From contig NZ_JAAXLS010000002.1 in assembly GCF_012328925.1 (NCBI RefSeq), positions 434,001 to 498,000 of the forward strand: a DNA stretch of 64,000 nucleotides. The letters run 5' to 3'. The notes beneath the pieces are model-generated. The model had not been told where the DNA came from and searched no databases. It worked only from the letters and a program-made list of their open reading frames with translations. This document shows positions 1 to 10,239 of the stretch, piece after piece (within the stretch, counting starts at the first letter, position 1; every line of letters begins with the position of its first letter). Both the position numbers and the translations under genes were made by a program. The DNA is from Amycolatopsis acididurans. Its GTDB lineage: Bacteria; Actinomycetota; Actinomycetes; Mycobacteriales; Pseudonocardiaceae.

Positions 1-292
1 GGTCGATCTCGTCTATCACACCGTTTACGATGCGGGGCAGATCGAGTTCGTCGAGCACGACGGTCACGAGTGCGGGCACGACGTCGCGGTACCGGCGCTC
101 CGCCTCGGCGCGCAGCGCGAGCCGCTGGTGGTAGCCGATTTCGCCGAACGTCCGCAGCGGCCACGGCCACGTCCTGGGCTGTGGCAATCCACGCAGGAGC
201 GCACCGCACGTCCGGACGCCGATCGAGGTCGTGATCACCGCGGCTCCGAAGGCCACGTCCAGCAGTGATGCTCGCTTGCCGGGCTCGGTCAC
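1..292 (-). CDS. Hypothetical protein, 3' end outside window
   Basis: Incomplete gene: the N-terminal 97 residues are visible and the rest lies beyond the left edge. The GTG start (290-292) overlaps the TGA stop of the upstream DUF2252 gene as GTGA, which indicates translational coupling. The visible protein begins MTEPGKRASLLD, has a small hydrophobic stretch around residues 12-32, and then a region rich in LDELDLPRIV-like text. Similar 'LD-L-IV' repeats occur in several actinobacterial envelope-associated proteins, but that resemblance is loose. I do not recognise the family; no function is assigned. Confidence 0.6.
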   Translation of the reverse strand, partial: MTEPGKRASLLDVAFGAAVITTSIGVRTCGALLRGLPQPRTWPWPLRTFGEIGYHQRLALRAEAERRYRDVVPALVTVVLDELDLPRIVNGVIDEID

Positions 293-1719
293 CGGTCCGC
301 TCCCGCCACGACGCGGCCGGCCGCGATCGCGGCGAGCAGGTCACCGTAGTCGCGCTCGTTCTGATCCGCGTAGGCAACGGCGAAATCGGCGATCGCCTCC
401 TCGAACACCGCTCCCGCACCGAGGTAGGCGGCGAGGGCGATCGGGTCGGCGGTACGCGCGTGCGCGCGGGCGAGGGTCCATCCGCACAACCGGCCGTACG
501 CGAGCATCGCGGTGACGTCCATCGTCTCGACCGCGGCCGATCCCTTCCCATCGCGCAGCTGCCGTAGGTAGAAATCCCGGGGGCGCCCGTCGAATCCCTG
601 GACCCGCACCCAGCCGAGGAACACATCACTGACGGTCTGCATCAGCCGCTGCCCCACCACGACGCGGCGCCCGGCGTTGCCGTACCTGCTCGGCCCCGCG
701 AACCCCTCCAGCACGGAGGAATTCGCTTCCTTCGCCTGCAGGAACAGCGGGTCCCGGTCGTCATTGCCGAGCAACAGCACCATCCAGCACCGGGTACCGA
801 CGCTGCCCACGCCGACGACCTTGCGGGCGATGTCGGCGACGGAGTAGCGATCGAGCAGCGCGCGGCGTTCCGGCTCGAGCATGTCCCGGTAGGCGCGCAG
901 GATGACCTGGAGCCGGCCGAGGACCTCATCCGGGGGCTGCCCGATCTCGGCGAGCTCGGCGATCCGCACGATGCGCGGTGGATCGGAGGCGATACGTGGC
1001 CGCCCGTCGACCATCTCGGTGAATCGGTTGAGCGCGCCGAGATTGTCCCTGGCACGCGCCTTCGCCAGCGTCCGGTCGAGTTTCCGGCGGCGCGCCGCGT
1101 CGAGCGTCTGCGTGTAGACCGCGCGCACGCTTTCGGCGTCGGCGTGGGTGTACCAGACTTCCAGGGCTGTCGACCGCGCGAACACGCGCATCGCGCGACG
1201 GTACTCACCGATCGCGGCGAGGACGGTGTCGCGGCGCTGCCGTGGGGTGAAGCCGTTGTCGCGGCCTGCGATCTCGACGCTCGCACCGAGCCGTTTCACG
1301 TCCCACTCCCACGGTCCGGGCAGCGTCTCGTCGAAGTCGTTGATGTCGAAGACCAGCCGCCGCTCGGGCGAGGAGAACAGGCCGAAGTTGAGCAGGTGCG
1401 CGTCGCCGCAGATCTGACCGGTGAACCCTGTGCGCGGGGTGTTCGCCAGGTCGGCGGTCATCGGCAATGCGGCGCCGCGGAAATAGGTGAACGCGGAGAC
1501 GGCCATCCGCCCGTAACGCAGCGGCACGAGTTCGGGCACGCGCGCGGAGTCCTGCTGTGCCAGCAGGTCCAGCGGCGCGGGACACCCGGCGGGGCGCTCG
1601 AAATCGGCGTGCGACGATCTCGGTACCGCGGTGCGGGCGGCCTTCCCGCGAGCCGCTCGTTCGTCGCGCGTCAATCCGGCGCCCTCCACCGGCGCGCTGT
1701 CGATCGTGGATACCGCCAT
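289..1719 (-). CDS. DUF2252 domain-containing protein
   Basis: A 476-residue protein of the DUF2252 family, which has a kinase-like (APH-related) fold and no assigned reaction. Family signatures visible are FTYFRGAALPM (about residue 80), QICGDAHLLNFG (about 105) and VFDINDFDET (about 125), the last two resembling the catalytic and metal-binding loops of small-molecule kinases. Further on, VGVGSVGTRCW is also characteristic. Length is normal for the family. ATG at 1719 is preferred because an AGGA lies 7 bases upstream; a GTG sits one codon earlier. It is divergent from the lipid kinase at 1828 and coupled to the next gene downstream. The biological role is unknown. Confidence 0.88.
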   Translation of the reverse strand: MAVSTIDSAPVEGAGLTRDERAARGKAARTAVPRSSHADFERPAGCPAPLDLLAQQDSARVPELVPLRYGRMAVSAFTYFRGAALPMTADLANTPRTGFTGQICGDAHLLNFGLFSSPERRLVFDINDFDETLPGPWEWDVKRLGASVEIAGRDNGFTPRQRRDTVLAAIGEYRRAMRVFARSTALEVWYTHADAESVRAVYTQTLDAARRRKLDRTLAKARARDNLGALNRFTEMVDGRPRIASDPPRIVRIAELAEIGQPPDEVLGRLQVILRAYRDMLEPERRALLDRYSVADIARKVVGVGSVGTRCWMVLLLGNDDRDPLFLQAKEANSSVLEGFAGPSRYGNAGRRVVVGQRLMQTVSDVFLGWVRVQGFDGRPRDFYLRQLRDGKGSAAVETMDVTAMLAYGRLCGWTLARAHARTADPIALAAYLGAGAVFEEAIADFAVAYADQNERDYGDLLAAIAAGRVVAGADR

Positions 1720-1827
1720 CACCGAATCCTGCGGGCCCGGCGCGGGGCGGCCATCCCCCGTCTCGGGTGAAGCGGCACCTCATCCGGGACGGGTGACGAC
1801 GCGCGACCGGCCTGAGGCGACGCTGCC

Positions 1828-3171
1828 GTGATGCCTGGTATGCAACGCCCTTCGCCACGTCGGCGGATATGCGCCGCGGCCGCCCTCGCCGCGGCATGCG
1901 GTGCGCTCGCGATCGGGATCGGCGCGGTGGTGCGGAATCCCCTGGAAGTCGTGAGCGCGGTACTGCTGATCGCGATCGCCGTTGCCGCGGGTTGGGACGC
2001 CCTCGTGCGGCGCGGGTACCGGCGCTGGTTCGCCGCGGCTCTCGCCGTAGCGGCCCTTGGTGCGACCGCGGCGCTGCCCGACCTGCGCACGTTCGCGGTG
2101 CTGTCGCTCGTGATCGGGCTCGTCGTGGTCTCCGCCGCCGCGACGCGCGTCGCGGTCGGACAGGACCTGTCCGTCGGGCCGATCGCGGTCGAAGTGCCGC
2201 CGGCGCGCAGGGGTGTGCTCCTGATGAATCCGCGGTCGGGCGGCGGCAAGGTCGCCACATTCGGCCTCGAGGAGCGAGCTCGCCGCGCGGATGTCGAACC
2301 GGTCCTGTTGGGTCCTGGCGACGATTTGCGTGCCCTGGCCGAGAAGGCCGTCGCGGACGGCGCCGATGTACTCGGGATGGCCGGCGGCGACGGTTCTCAG
2401 GCGGTGGTCGCGGATGTGGCCAGCAGGCACGGAGTGGCGTTCGTCTGTGTGCCTGCCGGTACCCGCAACCACTTCGCGCTCGATCTCGGACTCGACCGTG
2501 CGGATGTCGCCGCCGCGCTCGACGCGTTCGGCGCCGCCGTCGAGCGCCGCGTGGACCTGGCCACGCTCGGCGACCGCGTGTTCGTCAACAACGCCTCGCT
2601 CGGCGTCTACGCCACCGTGGTGCAGTCGGCGGGCTACCGCGACGCCAAGGTCACGACCGTGGCCCGGCAGCTGCCCGAACTACTCGGGCCCGACGCGAAG
2701 CGCCCCGACCTGCGCTTCACCCGTCCCGACGGGACGGAGCAGACGAGCGCGGACATCGTGCTCGTTTCCAACGGCCGCTACCGGCTGGACCACCTGTCCG
2801 CCTTCGGCTCCCGCGAACACCTCGACGAGGGCGTGCTCGGCGTCGTCACCCTCACCGTGGACCGGGCCACCGACATACCCGCTCTGGTCTCGGCGGAAAT
2901 GACCGGGCAGCTCTCGCGATTCCGCGGCTACCGTTCGTGGACCACGCCGCAGTTCGTCGTCCGTTCGGCACGACCGCTGCTGGATGTGGGCGTCGACGGC
3001 GAAGCGCTGCGGCTGCCCCCGCCCCTCGTGTTCGGAATCCGCCCCGCCGCGCTGCGGGTGCGTCTCCCCGTGACGGCGCCCGGCGCGCCCCCGGCGTCGG
3101 TGGCGCCGCGGGGGGCGCGCCAGGCCCTGCTGGCGCTGCTCCTGGTGCTCTCCGGCGAGCCGGCGCGCTAA
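1828..3171 (+). CDS. Diacylglycerol/lipid kinase (YegS/LCB5 type) with N-terminal membrane helices
   Basis: A 447-residue membrane-bound lipid kinase. Residues about 15-105 carry four hydrophobic helices. The catalytic domain then starts with the nucleotide-binding NPRSGGGK (134-141) and GGDGS (186-190), the defining motif of the DAGK/sphingosine-kinase/YegS superfamily, followed by PAGTRNHFALDLG and a beta-sandwich C-terminal half. The expected reaction is ATP-dependent phosphorylation of a diacylglycerol-like or isoprenoid lipid at the inner membrane. GTG (1828) is followed by an ATG (1831), with GAGG upstream. The 3' end overlaps the convergent DUF1269 gene by 4 bases. The actual lipid substrate cannot be read from sequence. 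Confidence 0.9.
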   Translation: MMPGMQRPSPRRRICAAAALAAACGALAIGIGAVVRNPLEVVSAVLLIAIAVAAGWDALVRRGYRRWFAAALAVAALGATAALPDLRTFAVLSLVIGLVVVSAAATRVAVGQDLSVGPIAVEVPPARRGVLLMNPRSGGGKVATFGLEERARRADVEPVLLGPGDDLRALAEKAVADGADVLGMAGGDGSQAVVADVASRHGVAFVCVPAGTRNHFALDLGLDRADVAAALDAFGAAVERRVDLATLGDRVFVNNASLGVYATVVQSAGYRDAKVTTVARQLPELLGPDAKRPDLRFTRPDGTEQTSADIVLVSNGRYRLDHLSAFGSREHLDEGVLGVVTLTVDRATDIPALVSAEMTGQLSRFRGYRSWTTPQFVVRSARPLLDVGVDGEALRLPPPLVFGIRPAALRVRLPVTAPGAPPASVAPRGARQALLALLLVLSGEPAR

Positions 3172-3674
3172 ACCTGCTGCGGTTCCTGGGTTTCCGCGAA
3201 CGCCTCGCGCAGCTTCTCCTCCTGTTCGGTGGAGAGGTTCGTGGTGATCAGCGAGGCACCGGTCTCCTTGAACGGCTCCAGCACCCGGTCGACGACGACA
3301 TCACCGGTCACCACGAACAGCGCCGAGGTACCGGGCACGACCTGCCGGCGGATCTCCCGGATGAAATCCTCGTCGATACCGACGTGTGTCAGGGAGCCGG
3401 CGAGCGCGCCGACGGCGGCTCCCACCGCCATCCCGAGGAACGGCACGAAGAAAATGAGCCCGAACAAAAAGCCCCAGAAGCCGCCGCCGAGCGCCCCGGT
3501 ACCGGTCAGCTTGCCGAGTTCCTTGGTGCGGGGCCGTTTCCTGTCCTCGGGCCAGGACACGAACGCGGCGTCGGTGACCGTGATCAGCTGTTCCTTCTGC
3601 AGCCTCGACAGTAACGCCAGCGCGTTCTCCGCTCCCGCGGCCGAATCGAACTTCCACACCGACAACGTGCCCAT
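3168..3674 (-). CDS. DUF1269 family membrane-associated protein
   Basis: A 168-residue protein with the DUF1269 layout: an N-terminal alpha/beta domain (WKFDSAAGAENAL, then LITVTDAAFVSWP), a central glycine-rich hydrophobic segment (about residues 65-95, FWGFLFGLIFFVPFLGMA), and a C-terminal alpha/beta half ending in charged helices (TEQEEKLREAF). An AGGAGG lies 7 bases before the ATG at 3674; a GTG is one codon earlier. Such proteins are common in actinobacterial stress loci, but their function is unknown. Convergent 4-base overlap with the lipid kinase gene. Confidence 0.87.
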   Translation of the reverse strand: MGTLSVWKFDSAAGAENALALLSRLQKEQLITVTDAAFVSWPEDRKRPRTKELGKLTGTGALGGGFWGFLFGLIFFVPFLGMAVGAAVGALAGSLTHVGIDEDFIREIRRQVVPGTSALFVVTGDVVVDRVLEPFKETGASLITTNLSTEQEEKLREAFAETQEPQQV

Positions 3675-3842
3675 CACGCGGCCTCCTTCTCGCTAGACGG
3701 TTTCCCTTCCGGCACCGTCCGCCGCCGTCCCGCCACGCGCCATCACCCGTCACGCATGAGACGACCGCTTTCGTCTTCAAAGGATGAGGTCCCGCTCACG
3801 ATCTCGTTCCACGCTCACGGCGAGGTTCGTTGGGAGGACGCG

Positions 3843-4265
3843 ATGTCACACACTCAAACCATGCGCGACTCGGAAGGCGCCACGGGCTGGACCGGCTGGA
3901 TCGCCTTCGGCGGGATCATGCTCGTGCTACTCGGACTGTTCCACGCCGTCGAAGGTCTGGTGGCGGTCTTCGACAAGAGCTACTACCTCGTCGCACCTTC
4001 GGGACTGGTGGTCAACGTGAGCTACGCGGCTTGGGGCTGGCTGCATTTCGGGCTGGGGGTGCTGGCCGTCCTGACCGGCATCGGGATGCTGACCGGCAAC
4101 CGCGTCGCACAAGCGGCGGGAGTGGTGATCGCCGCGCTCAGCGCGATCGTCCACCTGGCCTTCATCGCCGCCTATCCGGCCTGGTCGCTGATCATCATCG
4201 TGGTCGACGTCATCGTCATCTACGCGATCATGGTGCACGGCCGTGAGATGAAACTGAGCGAATGA
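3843..4265 (+). CDS. DUF7144 family four-helix membrane protein (copy 1)
   Basis: A 140-residue integral membrane protein with four predicted helices and the family texts GWTGWIAFGGIMLVLLG near the N-terminus, YAAWGWLHFGLGVL in the middle and YPAWSLIIIVVDVIVIYAI at the end. The ATG at 3843 follows GGGAGGA, so I use it rather than upstream in-frame starts. It is paralogous to the next gene (4356-4808), with the same helix spacing and the conserved YxxV-P-GLxV loop. Function is unknown. Position suggests co-transcription with the peptide and ThiF genes downstream. Confidence 0.85.
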   Translation: MSHTQTMRDSEGATGWTGWIAFGGIMLVLLGLFHAVEGLVAVFDKSYYLVAPSGLVVNVSYAAWGWLHFGLGVLAVLTGIGMLTGNRVAQAAGVVIAALSAIVHLAFIAAYPAWSLIIIVVDVIVIYAIMVHGREMKLSE

Positions 4266-4355
4266 GCTCTGCCGGCCCATCTCACCCGTCGTGGGCGAAG
4301 AGCGAACACGCACGTGGCCCGAGCATCGAACCGCTGTCAAAGACGGGAGTCGACC

Positions 4356-4808
4356 ATGAGCCAACAAGCGCAGCCACATACCGGTGCTGGCCCGATACCG
4401 ACCACGCAGCCCCAGGCGACAACGCGCTCGCTCTGGGTCGGATGGATCTGGTTCGGCGGCGCGATGATGATCCTCCTCGGTTTCTTCAATGTCATCGAGG
4501 GGCTCGTCGCACTGTTCAACGACAAGTACTACGTGGTGGGACCGCAAGGACTGCTGGTGTTCGACATCACCGGCTGGGGCTGGGTGCACCTCATCATCGG
4601 CGTACTCGCGGTCGCCTCCGGGCTCGCACTGTTCACCGGAGCCGTCTGGGCTCGTATCGCCGCGGTGTTCCTTGCGACGGTCAACGCCGTCGCCCAGCTG
4701 GCTTTTCTGTCCGCCTACCCCGTGTGGGCCACCGTTGTCATCGCGCTCGACGTGCTCGTGATCTGGGCGGTCATCGTGCACGGTGACGAGGCCCGCCGCA
4801 CGAGCTGA
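4356..4808 (+). CDS. DUF7144 family four-helix membrane protein (copy 2)
   Basis: A 150-residue paralogue of the preceding gene: a Thr/Gln/Pro-rich cytosolic N-terminus, then four membrane helices with WVGWIWFGGAMMILLG, GWGWVHLIIGVLA and YPVWATVVIALDVLVIW. The start at 4356 has GGGAG eight bases upstream; the gap to copy 1 is 90 bases. A tandem pair suggests either duplication or a heteromeric membrane unit. Function unknown. Confidence 0.84.
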   Translation: MSQQAQPHTGAGPIPTTQPQATTRSLWVGWIWFGGAMMILLGFFNVIEGLVALFNDKYYVVGPQGLLVFDITGWGWVHLIIGVLAVASGLALFTGAVWARIAAVFLATVNAVAQLAFLSAYPVWATVVIALDVLVIWAVIVHGDEARRTS

Positions 4809-4843
4809 CCAGATTCCCGGGCCGGGAAGAGAGGAGTAGTTCC

Positions 4844-5020
4844 GTGACTACGCCGCAAGTACTGGACAACGAGGTGCCCACTGCGGAGCCCCAGCACGAC
4901 AACGAATCGCAGTGGCTGCTCGACCCTCGTGTAGCCGAGCTCAAACCGGAGGGCGCCCCGGGCAAGCGCAAGCGCCGGGCACGAAAGCCCGTGCCGGTCG
5001 CCGACCGGATCTTCGATTGA
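4844..5020 (+). CDS. 58-residue basic peptide coupled to an E1-like enzyme
   Basis: A small gene starting at GTG (4844) behind GAGGAG. It encodes an acidic/polar first half (NEVPTAEPQHDNESQW) and a strongly basic second half (PGKRKRRARKP), ending VADRIFD. Its TGA overlaps the TTG start of the ThiF-like gene (TTGA at 5017-5020), so the two are translated together. No signal peptide or known domain is visible, and it lacks the C-terminal Gly-Gly of ubiquitin-like modifiers. I infer it may be a partner or substrate of the adjacent adenylating enzyme. That is unproven, and it could also be a leader peptide that only couples translation. Confidence 0.6.
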   Translation: MTTPQVLDNEVPTAEPQHDNESQWLLDPRVAELKPEGAPGKRKRRARKPVPVADRIFD

Positions 5021-5928
5021 CCGAGCTCGCCGAGGACCGCGTCTACGCGCGTTACCCGCGACGCGCAGGCGCGGTCCTCATCATCGGTTCGGGTGCCGTC
5101 GGCGGATTCCTCGCCGACGAACTGGCTCGCGCGGGCTGCGATCCCCTGTTGCTGATCGACCCGGACGTTCTCGAGGTCGAAAACCTGATCCGGCACCCGC
5201 TCGGCGCCACCGAGATCGGACGGCCCAAAGCCACCGCTCTCGCGGAGCGCATTCGCCACGATTTCCCGCCGTGCCACGCCACGGGCCTCGACGCGAACTT
5301 CCTGATGCTGCCCAACGCGGAACAAATGCGGCTGGTCGGCGCCGCCGACGTCGTGGTCGCGGCCACCGACTCGCCGCACTGCCAGCTGCGGGTGAACGAG
5401 GTGGCCGTCGCGACCAATACACCTGCGGTATACCCGGCGGTATGGCTCGACCCACGCGTGCGCGACGCCGAGGTCGGCGAGATCCTGTGGGTGCCTTCCG
5501 ATCGTCGCGGCCCCTGCTACGCGTGCGCGTTCCCGTTCCGGCGCTGGGCGCCCGAGACGCACGGCGCCCGCGGTGCCCGCGTCGACATCCAGCTCATCGC
5601 GCTGTGTGCCGCTCAGGTCGTTCTTGCGCTCCTCGGCGGCATCGACGGTCGCGCCACCATCCTCACTCCCGACCGCACCGTCCTGTACGTTCACGGCCTG
5701 ACCCCGGCCTCGCGCAGCATCCGGCCGTTGTTTCCCACCGGAGGGCTGTCCAGTGCCAGCGCGAGGGTGCGTCTTTCCGAAAGCCCCTGCCGGGTATGTG
5801 GTCAGCGCGGCGAAGCTGTCCAAAGAGGAAGCTCCGGCGGCCTGTGGCGCAACCACCGCGTCACGATCGGCGTCCTCGTCGGCGTCGCGCTCCTCGTGCT
5901 CGCGCTGGTGCTGGCCGCGTGGCGCTGA
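5017..5928 (+). CDS. ThiF/E1-like adenylyltransferase with C-terminal membrane anchor
   Basis: A 303-residue member of the ThiF/MoeB/E1 superfamily, which adenylates the C-terminus of a protein or peptide. Seen: the nucleotide-binding GSGAVGG (24-30), the LLIDPDVLEVENLIRH block carrying the Asp, Asn and Arg used by E1 enzymes (45-60), VVAATDSP (113-120) and two Cys pairs, CYAC (167-170) and CRVC (258-261), that form the usual structural zinc site. Residues about 283-301 are a single hydrophobic helix ending in AAWR, so the enzyme is tail-anchored with its catalytic domain in the cytosol. The start is a TTG overlapping the stop of the 58-aa peptide gene. No thiS/moaD or JAB gene is nearby. The substrate is unknown. 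Confidence 0.8.
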   Translation: MTELAEDRVYARYPRRAGAVLIIGSGAVGGFLADELARAGCDPLLLIDPDVLEVENLIRHPLGATEIGRPKATALAERIRHDFPPCHATGLDANFLMLPNAEQMRLVGAADVVVAATDSPHCQLRVNEVAVATNTPAVYPAVWLDPRVRDAEVGEILWVPSDRRGPCYACAFPFRRWAPETHGARGARVDIQLIALCAAQVVLALLGGIDGRATILTPDRTVLYVHGLTPASRSIRPLFPTGGLSSASARVRLSESPCRVCGQRGEAVQRGSSGGLWRNHRVTIGVLVGVALLVLALVLAAWR

Positions 5929-5956
5929 ACCCGCTTGCCGTCGCCGATATCGGCGG
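5889..5956. repeat. 68-bp direct repeat, copy 1 (3' end of the ThiF-like gene)
   Basis: This stretch encodes the last residues and stop of the ThiF-like protein plus 28 bases beyond. It recurs at 6141-6208 with one mismatch (G to T near the stop codon). Everything between the copies is debris of an IS630-type transposase, so a local duplication accompanied or preceded an insertion event. Confidence 0.9.
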
Positions 5957-5963
5957 AGGCAAG
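5934..5963 (+). terminator. Hairpin just after the ThiF-like gene
   Basis: Six bases after the TGA a 30-base near-perfect inverted repeat begins: CTTGCCGTCGCCGAT facing ATCGGCGGAGGCAAG, with one mismatch and one G-T pair. No T-run follows, so it is a stem without the classic intrinsic tail. It is a plausible transcription end for the DUF7144-peptide-ThiF unit. Confidence 0.45.
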
Positions 5964-5994
5964 CAGTGTCGTGTGGTGTGCCGAGACAGAACAC

Positions 5995-6120
5995 CTAGTG
6001 TCGCGCGTAGGCCTTGGCCACCTTCTTGAGGAAGTCGAGGAACTCGGCCTTTGCCGTGCCGGTCGTAGCACCGGTCGGTGACCTTCCCGGTCGCGATCTC
6101 CAGTGCCGCGAACTCGCATC
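5995..6120 (-). pseudogene. IS630-family transposase fragment, frameshifted
   Basis: On the minus strand two overlapping frames give FAALEIATGKVTDRCYDRHGK and then AEFLDFLKKVAKAY. Together these match the usual IS630-type stretch before the second catalytic Asp. One extra G at the frame junction breaks the reading, and a stop follows RH. Only about 40 codons remain; no terminal inverted repeats or catalytic triad survive. A dead remnant. Confidence 0.6.
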
Positions 6121-6140
6121 CCCGATGCCGAGAGGTGCCG

Positions 6141-6208
6141 GCTCCTCGTGCTCGCGCTGGTGCTGGCCGCGTGGCTCTGAACCCGCTTGCCGTCGCCGAT
6201 ATCGGCGG
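6141..6208. repeat. 68-bp direct repeat, copy 2
   Basis: Second copy of the 3' end of the ThiF-like gene, 67 of 68 bases identical to 5889-5956. It has no gene of its own in front of it. It keeps only the inner part of the hairpin and runs directly into an IS5-type transposase scrap. Confidence 0.9.
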
Positions 6209-6210
6209 CA

Positions 6211-6280
6211 GCGTGGCCGACCTGGTCCGATCCGAGCCACAGAATTCTGTCCCAGGTGCCGTCCTTGGTCCACAGCCGCC

Positions 6281-6282
<2 letters not shown>
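6211..6282 (-). pseudogene. IS5-family (DUF4096) transposase scrap
   Basis: Minus-strand translation reads LWTKDGTWDRILWLGSDQVG. The WTKDGTWDRIL part is typical of the N-terminal DUF4096 domain of IS5-like transposases. About 24 codons survive, without start, catalytic residues or ends. It abuts the stop of the P-type ATPase gene. Confidence 0.5.
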
Positions 6283-9001
<2,719 letters not shown>

Positions 9002-9017
9002 GACGCCTCCGTGCCTG

Positions 9018-9917
9018 TCAGCTCTGCTGCCTGAGTTCCTCGCCCGCGATCGTCAGCGCGCGTTTGTCCTCTTTGCTCACGACCGGGTATTGGGGGTCGA
9101 TCTCGATGAGCGTGTGGACGAGGACGGCCGCGGCGCAGATCCGCGCGAACCACTTGCGATCGGCCGGAACCACGTACCACGGCGCCCATGTGGTGCTGGT
9201 CGCCGACAGCATCTCGGAGAATGCGGTCTGGTAGTCGTCCCACCGTTCACGTTCACGGATGTCGGCGGCGGAGAACTTCCAGTTCCGCTCCGGCACCTCG
9301 ATCCGTTTGAGGAAGCGCTGTCGCTGTTCCTCTTTGGACAGATTGAGAAACAGCTTGACGATCCGGAAGCCGTTGTCGTTGAGGTAGCGTTCCCAATCGT
9401 TGATCTCCTGGTATCGCCGCTCGAACACGTTGCCCTTCCGCGACTGCGGGGGCAGCTGCTGCCGGTCGAGGATCTCCGGGTGGACCCGTACCACGAGCAC
9501 CTCTTCATAGTGCGACCGGTTGAAGATCGCGATGTCGCCACGCCGGGGAAGCCGCGCGGCATAGCGCCAGAGATAGTCGTGGTCGAGTTCCTCGGCCGAG
9601 GGCACCTTGAATCCGTGTACCTGCACGCCCTGCGGGTTCACCCCGCTCATGACGTGCCGGATGGTGCCGTCCTTCCCGCCCGCGTCCAGCGCCTGCAGGC
9701 ACATCAGCACGCCGTAGGTGTCCTGCGCCGCCAGCCGGCGCTGGTAGTCGGCGAGCATCGTCACGCCGGTGCGCAGCAGTTCCTCACCGTCCCGCTTGTT
9801 CAGGAAATCGGCCTTGTAGGAGGGGTCGAAGTCCTTGTTCAGGGTCACCTTCGTGCCCGGTTTGACGCGCAGCGGCGCGATGAACTCCGCGAGGCGGCGT
9901 GCCCGCTTGTCGGCCAT
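9018..9917 (-). CDS. ppk2: Polyphosphate kinase 2 family protein
   Basis: A 299-residue PPK2 enzyme, which transfers phosphate between polyphosphate and nucleotides. Seen: the P-loop segment ALDAGGKDG (76-84), followed by IRHVMSGVNPQGVQV, the Walker-B-like IFNRSHYEEVLVVRVHPE, and RQQRFLKRIEVPERNWKFS, all typical of PPK2. The length matches a single-domain enzyme. Its direction (ADP/AMP phosphorylation versus polyP synthesis) is not readable with certainty. It is 16 bases upstream of the P-type ATPase gene, so nucleotide or polyphosphate balance may be linked to ion pumping under stress. The start ATG at 9917 is preceded by GGAG. Confidence 0.93.
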   Translation of the reverse strand: MADKRARRLAEFIAPLRVKPGTKVTLNKDFDPSYKADFLNKRDGEELLRTGVTMLADYQRRLAAQDTYGVLMCLQALDAGGKDGTIRHVMSGVNPQGVQVHGFKVPSAEELDHDYLWRYAARLPRRGDIAIFNRSHYEEVLVVRVHPEILDRQQLPPQSRKGNVFERRYQEINDWERYLNDNGFRIVKLFLNLSKEEQRQRFLKRIEVPERNWKFSAADIRERERWDDYQTAFSEMLSATSTTWAPWYVVPADRKWFARICAAAVLVHTLIEIDPQYPVVSKEDKRALTIAGEELRQQS

Positions 9918-9938
9918 CTCCGATCAGCTCCCCGGTTG

Positions 9939-10211
9939 TCAGGTCGCGAGTATTTTCTGCTTCTCCGCTTGGAATTCCTCTTCGGTGAGCACGCCCTGCC
10001 GACGCAGCTCGCCCAGCTCTTTCAGCTGGGTCAGGGCCGCGCTCCGGCTCGGACCCGGTGCCGGTGCCGGTGCCGGTGCCGGTGCCGGTGTGGCAGCTTC
10101 CTCCTGGGCGGCCCAGCGCCCGCCCTGTCGGCGCGAGACACGATTGGAGACGCCCTTGGCGGTGCCCGCGACGATGGCGGTCCGCGCGATTCCGCGCAAC
10201 AGACCAGACAT
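9939..10211 (-). CDS. SHOCT-domain small protein with Ala-Pro linker
   Basis: A 90-residue protein: a basic N-terminus with a short hydrophobic patch (LLRGIARTAIVAGTAKG), a linker of alternating Ala-Pro (about residues 42-52), and a C-terminal SHOCT motif (LKELGELRRQGVLTEEEFQAEKQKIL), a short helical module found at protein ends. The ATG at 10211 follows AAGGAGAAGG; longer in-frame starts upstream would run into the DUF6325 gene. SHOCT proteins are often membrane-associated and oligomeric, but no activity is known. The linker is encoded by a hexanucleotide repeat. Confidence 0.82.
   Translation of the reverse strand: MSGLLRGIARTAIVAGTAKGVSNRVSRRQGGRWAAQEEAATPAPAPAPAPAPGPSRSAALTQLKELGELRRQGVLTEEEFQAEKQKILAT
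10055..10090. repeat. CCGGTG hexanucleotide repeat, six copies
   Basis: Six perfect tandem copies of CCGGTG inside the SHOCT gene, encoding Ala-Pro dipeptides on the minus strand. Copy-number change would alter linker length in steps of two residues without breaking the frame. Confidence 0.9.
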
Positions 10212-10239
10212 TGGCCTTCTCCTTGGGGTGATTGACGGT

